Assembly (NCBI GenBank): GCA_016169945.1
Contig: JADLSH010000218.1
Coordinates: 868,001 to 932,000 of the forward strand
Reading direction: 5' to 3'
Origin: Trachythela sp. YZ-2020
Taxonomy: Eukaryota; Cnidaria; Anthozoa; Malacalcyonacea; Clavulariidae
Length of the DNA: 64,000 nt
A program made the position numbers and the translations under genes. The notes under the pieces are model-generated. The model was given only the letters and a program-made list of their open reading frames with translations. It had not been told where the DNA came from and made no database searches. Position 1 is the first letter of the stretch, and each line of letters starts with the position of its first letter. Positions 46,555 to 55,518 of this stretch are shown piece by piece.

Positions 46555-47329
46555 ACCAAATATACTAAAAGAATTAAACGAAACATTCGTTTCATGTTTA
46601 CACAGTGTATAGTATGCACTGATCACATTTCGCTTAGAGTCAATACCCCCAACACATGGACAGATCAAACATTTATAATACGCATTGATCACATTTCGCT
46701 GAATATCAATACCTTTCGTGTGAAATTCTTCGATATTCACTAAGACTATAAAAATGTACTATAATCTATATTGTTTCTAATAATAATGCTATATTACAGC
46801 AAAGTTTGTTACAATTTCATACAGAGAACAAATTTGAAAGTTAGAAAAAACTTTTTTTCATTATCTAGCCAATAGTGATTTCCCAATGCCTAGGTTTTAT
46901 AATTCTTCGATAATCACGCATTTATTAAGCCAATAGTCATTTTCCACTGCCTAAGTTCTCTTACTAGCTTACTTAGCTGTGAGATACAAAGGATTTGAAT
47001 AATTTTTGACAGCTAATTGGAATATAAAATAATGATTTCCGACTTAGCAGCATGAGTCTAAGTAAACATTTCCGTAACGTGCATCTATTACGGTAGATTT
47101 AGTTATGAGTGCGTGGGTGAGTCTGCACGTGCATTGTTGTAGGTGGATGCTTACGTATGCGAACTCATTGTTAGCGGCGTGTAACGTGCGCTTTTCGCGA
47201 TAGAATTAGTTATGAGTTAATGAGTGTGTGTGTGTGGGCGAGCCTGAACGTGCACTTCCCAGGGTGTCTGTCAAGGTTAAATGCTTACCTAATGCAAGCT
47301 CTACTTTACTACGCATGTCTGGTGAAGCC

Positions 47330-47338
47330 TATAAAAAG
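47330..47338 (+). promoter_or_regulatory. PolB TATA box
   Basis: TATAAAAAG in the context GCCTATAAAAAGAGCAGCTT, about 80 bp upstream of the ATG at 47417. The nearly identical CCTATAAAAAGTCGCGCTT lies in front of the minus-strand gene at 59049, suggesting shared regulation. The earlier GTG at 47228 lies upstream of this box and is therefore not the start. Confidence 0.6.
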
Positions 47339-47416
47339 AGCAGCTTTTGCAGTTTCAATCATATTGCATTTCGAGCTGTAGTACTGTTAAGTGAGCAAGA
47401 TTATCTTAAAAACGAT

Positions 47417-50096
47417 ATGGATAGCCGAATTGAAAACTGTGAAACGCTGGCCCAACATGCAGAGTTGGAGGAACAACTGGCAGCTAATATGACGTTACAA
47501 GAGTATGAGCAGATATTTGAAAGACGTATGGAACTCATCCAGCGAGTCCTTGATTGGGGGAGGGAGAACAGAGATATGGGTTTGGATGTATCCCTTTGTG
47601 ACAACTGGTCTCCGACGGAACGACAGCGTTTTGTGGGCATTTGGAATGATAACGAACCATTACTGTCGATGCCTCTTGGTAGTGATACCGTACTTGAGAA
47701 CATGACGACGAACTGGACAGCTGAGCAGAGAGCGCTGTTCGAACAAGACTGGAATGACGATAGTGGTCTTCTGCAGACGGGTAGAGGAGAGAAGAGAGCC
47801 CACGAGGAGGTGGATAACGACGCTGGTACTAGTGACGAGGTTAGAGATAATAACTTTTTTTACTGTTACAAATGTAAAGCAAGTGAAGGTGAGAAAGTTT
47901 AAAACTGTTGGTACTGACTATGCCGTTCAGTTCGCGAATACGTTTGCCCATTTGGAGTTATCGGAATACCATACGCGCCTTCACGAAATCTTTCAAAGCT
48001 TGCTTGAAACGGTGACCGAAGGTGTTCCAATGCACGATCAAGTCCGCTTTGTTTTGCGTTCGCCTCAACTTGAAACCCCCATTTCATTACCATTTATGCC
48101 CCGGGGGAGACTGACAACTGAACGAGTTTTAGCCGAGTTCGAGCGTGTAATACAGTCTAATCGTGAGTTTCGTTTAAATCATTCTGTTAAAGTTAATTTG
48201 GTTCATGTCGAAATGCCCAATGGCGGGAGAGGCACAAAACGCAGTGAGATAAATTTGGAAAAACATTTGGCGAAAAAGAAATCAATTATTCGCATTCAAA
48301 ACACAGACGAGATATGCTTAGCCCGGGCGTTAGTCGTTGCAATTGCCAAAATTGAAAACGATAGCCAATATAGTTCGATAATAGACTCCCGTTGGCCAAT
48401 ACAGAAACGTTCAGCTTATGAGCTACACGAGCGTTGTGGGGTGCCAGTTGCACGCTGTGGTTTAGATGAAGTGAAACAGTTTCAAACACATTTGACTGAT
48501 TACCGAATTAACATTGTTTCGAAAGAACACCAAAACTCAATCATTTATTCCGGTCCTGAGAAAGAGAAAATTATTTATTTATATTTGCACGATAACCATT
48601 ACGATGTTATAACTAGTATGCCGGCATTTTTTGCTCGAAAAAAGTATTGCCATACGTGCAAGAAAGGGTATGATAAAATGATTGATCATTTATGCCCTGA
48701 CTTTTGTAAATTGTGTCGTTTTCCAAATTGTCCAATTGTTTCGTGGAGTGGCTGTGCGGATTGTAAACGTAATTTTAAAAGTGAGGCCTGTTTCAGTAGG
48801 CATAAGGAAACCATTGGAAACGTTAAGTCAATTTGTGAGTTATTAGTTAAGTATTCAAAGTGCCAAAAGACTGTAAAACGGAATAGGATGAGGCCTGAAT
48901 TGCATAACTGCGGACTTGTTCGCTGCTCGACATGTGATAAATACGTCCGCCCCGAGAACCACCAATGTTACATGCAACCCGTGAAGGAAAAGAATACGGT
49001 CGATAACGAAGACTTGTCCGATAATGAAGCCAATGACGACACATCTCAAAGCGGGTACAACCAGCTATTATTTTTCGATTTTGAGTGTCGCCAGGAGAAC
49101 GGTAGCCATGAACCCAATTTGTGTGTTGTGCAAAACGAAGCCGGTGACGAGTGGGTGTTCGAAGGAGACAAACGGATACCCAAAGGATTGTGTGACGGAG
49201 GAGCAAAAACAGCGGTATGTGGATGACTATCTACGAGTTGAGGGGATTCAACTGGATCGCAGCAAGATCGCGTATAATCCTGGGTTGCGTGCATTGGCTA
49301 AGCTGATGCTGAACTCATTTTGGGGTATGTATTCTAAACCCATAGTGCCCCCTGTAACAATTTTCTAGGTACGATATGATCAGATACTTACGGTTGTTTT
49401 CCCCCCCTAGGTAAATTTGCACAACGCCCTAATATGACCAAAACGGAGCTGATCAGTGATGTGCAAACGTTTCTCGACTACCTGACCTCGGATGAAATCA
49501 ATGTTCTCGATGCGAATTTCGTAAGTGACGAAGTGATCGAGATCCATTATGAAAACAATGAGAACTTCATTGCGCCTAACTCAAAGACAAACGTCGTCAT
49601 CGCCGCCTTCACCACCGCCTACGCACGTCTTAAACTGTACGATGTGTTGGATCAGTTGCAAGAGAGAGTGCTATATTATGACACTGATTCGATCATCTTT
49701 GTGAGCGAGCCCGATGATCCAGAGCCTCCGATAGGTCCTTATCTGGGCGAATTAACGGATGAATTGAAAGGGGACCACATCACTACATTCATTTCAGGAG
49801 GTCCTAAGAATTATTGCTACGAAACGAATTCCGGCAAGGTGGAGACCAAAATACGTGGGATTACCCTGAACTGTTCCGCTTTAACGAGAGTTAACATTGA
49901 CGTAATTCGCGCACTAGTTTTTCTCCATGCAAAATGCAATGTGAGCGGATGTGTTTCAGTAGATATTCCATTTAGAATAACACGCGATACAAAAACTAAA
50001 GATATTTTAACTAAGCGAATGAAGAAGGACTATCGGATAGTTTATAATAAACGAGTAATTATAGATGACTATAGAACACTTCCATATGGATATTAG
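47417..50096 (+). pseudogene. polB: Polinton protein-primed DNA polymerase B, frameshifted and internally deleted
   Basis: N-terminal segment from the ATG at 47417 (MDSRIENCETLAQHAEL). The frame must shift by one in the T run at about 47855-47862 to continue into QVKVRKFKTVG and the main frame to about 49170. That frame has a conserved N-terminal region (ISLPFMPRGR, then SIIRIQNTDEICLARALVVA) and a Cys-rich zinc-binding block (CHTCKKGYDKMIDHLCPDFC, then CSTCDKYVRPENHQC). It ends with exonuclease motif I (LLFFDFEC). A deletion at about 49165 then joins this directly to sequence just before polymerase motif B (LRALAKLMLNSFWGK), in another frame. Motif C (YYDTDSIIF) and the C-terminus follow to 50096. 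Exonuclease motifs II-III and palm motif A (D-x-x-S-L-Y-P) are gone, so the enzyme is dead. A canonical 86-nt GT-AG intron splits motif B. AATAAA lies near 50137. Confidence 0.88.
49325..49410 (+). other. Spliceosomal intron in PolB motif B
   Basis: GTATGT donor at 49325 and a poly-C tract with CCCCCCCTAG acceptor ending at 49410. Splicing joins TGG-G to GTAAATTTGC and restores the conserved NSFWGKFAQR motif in frame, moving from the frame of 49024-49324 to that of 49413-50096. The unspliced reading stops at 49368. Confidence 0.85.
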
Positions 50097-50246
50097 TGTA
50101 TATATATATAAACATGTACATAATCAATTTTAATATAAATAAAGAACAGCAGACATCAATTATTGTCTTATCATTGGTTTTACTTCTCTCAAATTACACA
50201 CAGAATAAAAAAACCCACATCACATAATTGCAAACACATTAGTAAG

Positions 50247-50678
50247 TTACAGGAACTTAAGAGTTTCTTGCTTTAGCAACTGTTTCTTCTCCTCAAAAAA
50301 TATTGTTTTCCAATCATCACACGTATACTTTAGTAACTCAAGAGCGTTTACACTCGGTTTAATGTCGTTCAAGCGTTCCACAAAGACTTTTATAACTCTT
50401 GTTTCAGAAATCTCTGAATATGCTTGGTCAAAATACACGAATAGTTGTTCGTAACCATCCATATAAAGGCACTGGTGTTGCCTTTGAGAAAGGTGGACAA
50501 TACTACATCCAAGACAACTCTGAACAACAAGACGAGATATTACTGACGCGATCTCTTCAGCGTAGCACTTTAGAAGTTTATCTTCAATAAGTTGCTGACG
50601 TTGATAAAGAAACATTTCTTTATTGTCAATATCAAAAGCATCAGGCTTGCTTTGTGGTCCATGTTTGTAAGGAGACAT
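50247..50678 (-). CDS. Polinton Cys/His protein 1, 143 aa (paralogue of 58600-59049)
   Basis: The function is unknown to me. At about residues 55-72 it has SCLGCSIVHLSQRQHQCL, a C-x2-C...H...S-Q-R-Q-H-x-C-L motif that looks like a small zinc site. The minus-strand protein at 58600-59049 carries the same motif (CCGCEYDHPSQRQHDCL) at a similar position in a protein of similar length and helical, acidic C-terminus. The two are therefore divergent paralogues placed near opposite ends of the coding region. The start MSPYKHGPQSK is the only ATG before the motif. It is transcribed away from the neighbouring plus-strand gene at 50896, leaving a divergent spacer of 217 bp. It overlaps nothing. Confidence 0.7.
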   Translation of the reverse strand: MSPYKHGPQSKPDAFDIDNKEMFLYQRQQLIEDKLLKCYAEEIASVISRLVVQSCLGCSIVHLSQRQHQCLYMDGYEQLFVYFDQAYSEISETRVIKVFVERLNDIKPSVNALELLKYTCDDWKTIFFEEKKQLLKQETLKFL

Positions 50679-50895
50679 TTGAAAAATACAATAGGTAGAT
50701 TGAGTAGGTCTTTACACGATGAGTGTCAGAGACTGTTTAACAGTTCCTCGTAAGTTGAGGACGTTTCATACGATCCGATTAGGTGCTATGACAAAACACT
50801 CCCACCCTTTTCGTATTATCAAAAACCACCGGTTCAAGTCTGGTGTCTTCAGACTAAAGTAGAAGTCATTGTATACACATCTAGCTATACAAAAC

Positions 50896-51165
50896 ATGGG
50901 TAACTCTCCCAACAAGGCGCAACATCCAAAGATGAATAAGAATCATAACCGACAGAAAATGTTTAGAATAGGTATAAGTTTTGGTCGAAATGATCTTAAT
51001 CTGGAGGGACATTTGCAGATGGGATACAATAGTAGAACTATCAAAAACTACGAGCCTAATGAAAATGACAGGGAGACTAGTTGTGTTCAAAGTGAGAGAG
51101 AGACTACTAATATTCGAAGTGAAGGAGAAGTTAACAGTACTCAAAACACCGAAGACCAAGAATAA
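50896..51165 (+). CDS. Small hydrophilic protein with N-terminal MGNS, 89 aa
   Basis: Start chosen at the ATG giving MGNSPNKAQHP; an upstream ATG at 50869 also exists in frame. MGNS fits the N-myristoylation rule (Gly2, Ser/Thr-like residue nearby). The rest is hydrophilic, rich in Asn, Glu, Arg and Ser, without a recognised domain, ending in EGEVNSTQNTEDQE. The stop TAA is part of an AATAAA at about 51160, a possible polyadenylation signal. An overlapping minus-strand frame (50881-51159) is hydrophobic but probably a shadow. Whether this is expressed is uncertain. Confidence 0.4.
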   Translation: MGNSPNKAQHPKMNKNHNRQKMFRIGISFGRNDLNLEGHLQMGYNSRTIKNYEPNENDRETSCVQSERETTNIRSEGEVNSTQNTEDQE

Positions 51166-51215
51166 AACAGTTTATAATTTGAGATGTTCTTTCATTCTAT
51201 GTGTGATAGTTGAGC

Positions 51216-52274
51216 ATGGACGATTACTTGTCTAGTGTTTATTACAATGCACAACGGTCTGGAGGTTTTGGAGGGGTGAATCGTTTGTATGATGACGTAA
51301 AAAAGGAGGGGAAATTTAAAGTAAGTCGTAAACAAATCAAAGAATGGCTGATGTCACAGGATACGTACACTTTACATAAACCTGCACGAAACCGCGTGAT
51401 CGTGGGTGGCATCGACCAGCAATGGCAAATGGATTTAGCGGACATGCAGTCCATGCAGAAGTTTAACGATGGCTATAGATATCTTCTAGTATGTATTGAC
51501 GTATTTTCAAAGTACGCATGGGTAGTTCCCTTGAAAAATAAAACCGGTCTTTCTCTGGTTGAAGCTTTGAAAGTCATTTTGTCCTCTGGACGCAAGCCTG
51601 AGAAGATCATGATAGATCAAGGAACTGAGTTTTTCAACAAACATTTTCAAACACTTATGAAAGAGGAGGACATGGAATTGTACAACACGTATAATGAGAC
51701 GAAGGCCTCTATCGTAGAACGTCTAATTCGTACTCTGAAGACAAAGATGTGGCGATACTTCACAGCGAATAAAACAATGAGATACATTGACATGTTGCCT
51801 GATTTAGTGTATTCTTACAATTATAGTGTTCATCGTAGTATTAAAGAAAAACCAGCAGATGTTACTGTTGAAAACGAAAAGAAAGTGTGGCACACTTTGT
51901 ATGGTGATCATAGTGCAATAAGCAAGAAAAAGTATAAATTTAAGATTGGTGATCAAGTTAGAATTAGTAAAATAAAACGTAAATTTGAAAAAGGCTACTT
52001 GCCAAATTTTTCAAAAGAAATCTTTACCGTAAGCAAACAAGTGCCTCGTGATCCTCCCGTGTATAAGTTGAAAGATTATGATGGCGAAGAATTGAAAGGA
52101 ACGTTTTACGATAAAGAGTTGCAAAAGGTTATCAAGCAAGATGACGTCTACGAAGTTGAAAAAGTTCTGAAGAAACGTGGTAGAGGCAACAATGTACACT
52201 ATCTTGTAAAATGGCTAGGGTACCCGAACAAGTTTAATTCGTGGGTACCCGCTTCTCAAATAAATAAGATTTAA
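51216..52274 (+). CDS. int: Polinton integrase (rve fold) with C-terminal chromodomain, 352 aa
   Basis: Retroviral-type DDE integrase that would insert the linear element DNA with a 6-bp stagger. Seen: an N-terminal helical region (SSVYYNAQRSGGFGGVNRLY), then the catalytic core from about residue 60, with the first Asp in QWQMDLADMQ, the second in IMIDQGTEF and the Glu in KASIVERLIRTLK. An SH3-like C-terminal region follows (FKIGDQVRISKIKRKFEKGY), then a chromodomain (YEVEKVLKKR, YLVKWLGYP, NSWVPASQI) at about residues 305-350, as in many Polinton and Chromovirus integrases. The start is the ATG at 51216; the TTG six bases upstream is not needed. The reading frame is fully open, with all three catalytic residues present, so this may still be an active protein. 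Confidence 0.93.
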   Translation: MDDYLSSVYYNAQRSGGFGGVNRLYDDVKKEGKFKVSRKQIKEWLMSQDTYTLHKPARNRVIVGGIDQQWQMDLADMQSMQKFNDGYRYLLVCIDVFSKYAWVVPLKNKTGLSLVEALKVILSSGRKPEKIMIDQGTEFFNKHFQTLMKEEDMELYNTYNETKASIVERLIRTLKTKMWRYFTANKTMRYIDMLPDLVYSYNYSVHRSIKEKPADVTVENEKKVWHTLYGDHSAISKKKYKFKIGDQVRISKIKRKFEKGYLPNFSKEIFTVSKQVPRDPPVYKLKDYDGEELKGTFYDKELQKVIKQDDVYEVEKVLKKRGRGNNVHYLVKWLGYPNKFNSWVPASQINKI

Positions 52275-52321
52275 ACCAGCGTCTGTGTTGTGTGTCTTTT
52301 ATTCCTACTTTAGTAGTGACA

Positions 52322-53071
52322 ATGAGTGGAACACATTTTTATCTTACGCTTCCTAGCAATGCATCCCTGGATGTCTTTCCCAATAACAAAACGACTAGTT
52401 ATCGTGTAAAATTACCACAAACCATTGATTTGAATGGCGATTGGGAAGTTGGTTTGTATTCCATCTCTTACCCTAACTCGTGGTATACTTTAGCAAGGGG
52501 AGTCGGCAGTCATATTTATCACAAGGACAGAAGCGGATATTTTTTGACGACAGAAATTGATTACGGTTACTACGAAACCATGCAAGATCTTATCAAAGCC
52601 ATCAATAAAGCATTGGCAAAAGATGTTAAGGACAACATTAAGTTAACGTATAATGCTCGTACCGGCAAAGTGACAGTTCAATTGAAAACTTCATACGAAC
52701 TAGCCTTATATAAAAAGATGTCGATTATCTTGGGGTTTGGAGGAGACGTAAAAATACTCAAAAAGACGACCGAAAGTCCTTACGTGGCAGACTTGTTTAG
52801 GATGACGACCATCTACGTTTATTGTGATATTGTTCAACCGCAGATCGTCGGAGATACGAGCGCCCAATTACTCAGAAGCATCCCCGTTGAGGGAAAGTCT
52901 GGTGATATCGTTACTAAAACTTTCTCAAACATACAATACGTACCTGTCCAAACCAAATCATTCGAAGACATGGAAATTATTTTAAGGAACGACACAGGCG
53001 ATCCTGTGCCATTTGAACACGGGAAGGCGGTGACAACACTGCACTTCAGACAGCATACTTATTTTACCTAA
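52322..53071 (+). CDS. Polinton minor capsid (penton-like, single jelly roll), 249 aa
   Basis: Predicted vertex protein of the icosahedral shell. The start MSGTHFYLTLPSNASLDVFP and the following LPQTIDLNGDWEVGLYSISY are the characteristic N-terminal pattern of Polinton penton homologues (F-Y-x-T-L-P-S-N...F-P...W-E-V-G-L). The length is normal and the frame is intact. It begins 47 nt after the integrase stop and ends 2 nt before the next ATG, within a compact morphogenesis block. Function follows from family membership, not from experiment here. Confidence 0.88.
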   Translation: MSGTHFYLTLPSNASLDVFPNNKTTSYRVKLPQTIDLNGDWEVGLYSISYPNSWYTLARGVGSHIYHKDRSGYFLTTEIDYGYYETMQDLIKAINKALAKDVKDNIKLTYNARTGKVTVQLKTSYELALYKKMSIILGFGGDVKILKKTTESPYVADLFRMTTIYVYCDIVQPQIVGDTSAQLLRSIPVEGKSGDIVTKTFSNIQYVPVQTKSFEDMEIILRNDTGDPVPFEHGKAVTTLHFRQHTYFT

Positions 53072-53073
53072 AG

Positions 53074-53535
53074 ATGAATAATCCATACGTACGTTACTAT
53101 CTTGATCAACAGCAAGGACGTGGAATGCCTGTTTTCAAAGGCAGTCCATGGCAGGTGGGTCATGGACAAATGGGCTATGGACTCGGTGGTCTGTTTCGTA
53201 GCGTTGCAAGAGCGGTCATGCCAATGGTAAAAAGTGGAGCAAAAGCTATTGGTAAAATTGCTTTGAATGCTGGAGCTAATGTGCTAGGAGACGTTGCTTC
53301 TGGAAGAAATCTAAAAGAAGCAATAAAAACCAGAGGGAGAGAAGCTGTAAACGTCGCAAAGGGAAAAGCCGTTAATCGACTTCAAACTTATGCTCAAACA
53401 GGAAGTGGGAAACGTGGTGCAAAACAGCCAGCGAAGAAAACAGCTAAAAAGAGAAAGGCACCCGCGTCTTCCACCAGAAGCAAGCAGACCAAGAAGCGGA
53501 AAACAGCTCCTGAAAGCGAAGACATATTCGGATAA
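53074..53535 (+). CDS. Small basic Gly-rich Polinton virion-like protein, 153 aa
   Basis: The Gly/Gln-rich N-terminus (GRGMPVFKGSPWQVGHGQMG) is followed by a segment with amphipathic character (SVARAVMPMVKSGAKAIGKI) and a strongly basic C-terminus with several KK and KR clusters (KKTAKKRKAPAS, KQTKKRKTAPE), ending EDIFG. Size, order (between penton and major capsid) and composition resemble the minor virion proteins of adenoviruses and Polintons that are matured by the protease and bind DNA or membrane. The Lys/Arg runs also look like nuclear-localisation signals. The exact role is inferred. The start is 2 nt after the penton stop, and its stop is 2 nt before the major capsid ATG. Confidence 0.7.
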   Translation: MNNPYVRYYLDQQQGRGMPVFKGSPWQVGHGQMGYGLGGLFRSVARAVMPMVKSGAKAIGKIALNAGANVLGDVASGRNLKEAIKTRGREAVNVAKGKAVNRLQTYAQTGSGKRGAKQPAKKTAKKRKAPASSTRSKQTKKRKTAPESEDIFG

Positions 53536-53537
53536 AC

Positions 53538-54866
53538 ATGTATCTCGTACATTCCAAATCGCAAGAATGCACAAAAAGTGAACTCGATCTGTTCTCAGTT
53601 CCTCCAACACAAGTCAGTTTGGAAAAAGGACATTGGATAGATCATCAACCTGTCTCCAGTGTATCAGACGGTGGTCCAATCACGTTCCTGTCTCCTGGAA
53701 CTGAAGATTATGTCGATTTATCTAAAACGATTCTTGTGGTGAGAGCAAAAGTTACTAAAGCTGATGGTGCAAATCTTGGTGCAGACGAGAAGGTCGGAGT
53801 TGTGAACAATTTTCTGCATAGTCTGTTCAAACAAGTCGACGTGTTTCTGAAAGAAAAGCAAGTGACACAAGCCACTGGAACTTACGCGTACCGAGCATAT
53901 CTGGAAACCCTCCTCAATTATAACCCGTCAGCGAAGAGATCCCAATTTACAATGGCACTCCACTATAAGGACACTGGAGAGAAAATGGACGTTGCCAATC
54001 CTACTTTGGCAGACGCCAACGCCAACCATGGTCTCAAGGCACGGTATGAATTCAGCAAGACAAGTGGAACTATTGAAATGACTGGACCAATATTTAGCGA
54101 CGTATTTTTCACCGAACGTCTCCTGCTAAGTTTTGTCGATCTGAAAGTTATTCTGAATCGCAGTAGCAAAGAGTTTTGTCTGATGGCCTCTGAGGACGAT
54201 GTTGATTACAGAGTAAAGCTAATCGATGCCTATCTCAAGATACGCAAGGTTAAAGTTAGCCCAAGCATTTCCGTGGCTCATGAAATCGCATTGAAAAAAG
54301 GACCGGCTATCTATCCTATTCGTCGCGTGGAGTGTAAGAGTTTCATTGTTCCCGCAGGCAATCCCTCCCTGAGGAAAGATAACATATTTAATGGACTGGT
54401 ACCGAAATCGTTTGTCTTTGGATTGGTCGATAGTGCAGCGTTTAATGGCGCATACAAGAAGAATCCGTACAACTTTCAACATTTTAACGTGTCATCCATT
54501 GGAATAACCGTGAATGGAGAAGATATGCCATTTAAACCGATGCAGCTTTCCTTTGGTGCAAACCCCAGATTTGTTGAAGCATTCAGTACATTGTTTTCTG
54601 GTACGGGAAAAATGTATTACAACACAGGGAACGATATAACACGAGAAGAATTCCCAAACGGATATGCAGTTTACGCTTTCGATCTGACCCCCGATATGTG
54701 TGGATCCTCACCTCATTTTAATACTGTTCAAAGAGGAAATCTAGCAGTTGACATCAAGTTCTCTGTCGCACCGGCAGCAGCTGTGAGTCTCGTCTGTTAC
54801 GGGGAATTTGAAAACCTGATTCAAATTGATGCTGAGAGAAACGTCATTTACGATTATTCTGGTTAG
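53538..54866 (+). CDS. Polinton major capsid protein (double jelly roll), 442 aa
   Basis: The frame is complete. The N-terminal SELDLFSVPPTQVSLEKGHW and GPITFLSPGTEDYVDLSKT are the recognised signature of Polinton/adintovirus hexon-like proteins. The middle has conserved segments (FKQVDVFLKEKQV, YRAYLETLLNY, GPIFSDVFF) and the C-terminus ends in EFENLIQIDAERNVIYDY, also typical. The length agrees with the family (about 440-500 aa). It would form the pseudo-hexameric capsomers of a T>20 shell. It directly abuts the protease gene (stop TAG at 54864-54866, ATG at 54867). Confidence 0.92.
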   Translation: MYLVHSKSQECTKSELDLFSVPPTQVSLEKGHWIDHQPVSSVSDGGPITFLSPGTEDYVDLSKTILVVRAKVTKADGANLGADEKVGVVNNFLHSLFKQVDVFLKEKQVTQATGTYAYRAYLETLLNYNPSAKRSQFTMALHYKDTGEKMDVANPTLADANANHGLKARYEFSKTSGTIEMTGPIFSDVFFTERLLLSFVDLKVILNRSSKEFCLMASEDDVDYRVKLIDAYLKIRKVKVSPSISVAHEIALKKGPAIYPIRRVECKSFIVPAGNPSLRKDNIFNGLVPKSFVFGLVDSAAFNGAYKKNPYNFQHFNVSSIGITVNGEDMPFKPMQLSFGANPRFVEAFSTLFSGTGKMYYNTGNDITREEFPNGYAVYAFDLTPDMCGSSPHFNTVQRGNLAVDIKFSVAPAAAVSLVCYGEFENLIQIDAERNVIYDYSG

Positions 54867-55379
54867 ATGAACACCACGCAGATAACTCACGTATTGGAAC
54901 AAGATCCTATAACAAGCAAAAAGTTTTGCGGCGTGTTTCCTAGTGATAAATTACCTCAAACGATCGACAAATATCCATGTGGATTTGTCGCAAACACCGA
55001 TCCTAGCAGTAAACCTGGAACGCATTGGGTGGCCTTTTACTTTCCATCAGAAGAGAAAGGAGAATTCTTCGACAGTTATGGACAACCAGCAGATTACTAC
55101 AGGAACTCGTTTCGAGACTTTCTAGAGTCTCATGAATGGGAATTTAACACTCGTAAACTGCAAAGTGTTTGGTCAGATGTGTGTGGCCAGTATTGCATAT
55201 TTTACCTTAGCCATAGAGCACGAGGACAAAGCATGAATAAAATCGTACAGTTATTCAATAACGATACTATGTTAAATGACGCGAAAGTGTCTCAGTTTGT
55301 CAAAAATCATTTTAAAGTAATATCAAAGAAGTTAAATGCTAACCTTAACCAGTTTAGTAAAAAGATGATTGAAAAATAG
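54867..55379 (+). CDS. Adenain-like cysteine protease (Ulp1 fold), 170 aa
   Basis: Maturation protease of the Polinton virion. The catalytic set is visible: His in GTHWVAFYF (about residue 53), Asp in EFFDSYGQP (about residue 69), and Gln and Cys in LQSVWSDVCGQYCIFYL (about residues 98-108). Length and motif order are those of the adenain-like family. ATG follows the capsid stop with no spacer (TAGATG). An AATAAA about 15 bp after its stop (near 55393) probably ends the rightward transcripts. Likely substrates are the minor virion proteins encoded nearby; this is inference from adenovirus biology. Confidence 0.9.
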   Translation: MNTTQITHVLEQDPITSKKFCGVFPSDKLPQTIDKYPCGFVANTDPSSKPGTHWVAFYFPSEEKGEFFDSYGQPADYYRNSFRDFLESHEWEFNTRKLQSVWSDVCGQYCIFYLSHRARGQSMNKIVQLFNNDTMLNDAKVSQFVKNHFKVISKKLNANLNQFSKKMIEK

Positions 55380-55518
55380 TGTATTGTTGGTTTTAATAAA
55401 TGTTGTAAAATTCAATATCGTTTGTGTTTTGTACCGCCCCCCACTAATAACAAAAGATCGGTCGTTGAAAAAAACTATTTATTTAATAACTCGCTTAAAA
55501 TAACTACATGTTGTTTAT

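Larger units (their letters stand above)
46361..47329. other. Polinton left non-coding region with repeated promoter-like modules
   Basis: No protein gene. A module with GATAATCACGCATTTAT, AAGCCAATAGT (CCAAT box) and CACTGCCTAAGTT occurs at 46445-46500 and 46908-46962, with a partial copy at 46866-46900. The first is followed by TTTTATAAAA near 46490. A second pair of direct repeats (GATCACATTTCGCT) lies near 46620 and 46688. Near 47100-47300 a segment with TAGTTATGAGT...GTGCA is imperfectly duplicated. A histone-type stem-loop is at 46539-46554. Confidence 0.5.

Noticed and set aside
47228..47416. N-terminal extension of PolB from a GTG at 47228
   Set aside because: The TATA box at 47330-47338 lies inside this extension, and the first ATG after it (47417) gives a sensible N-terminus.
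47855..47862. Programmed ribosomal frameshift in PolB at the T run
   Set aside because: PolB also has a large deletion and a second frame break, so ordinary decay explains the shift. No downstream stimulatory structure is evident.
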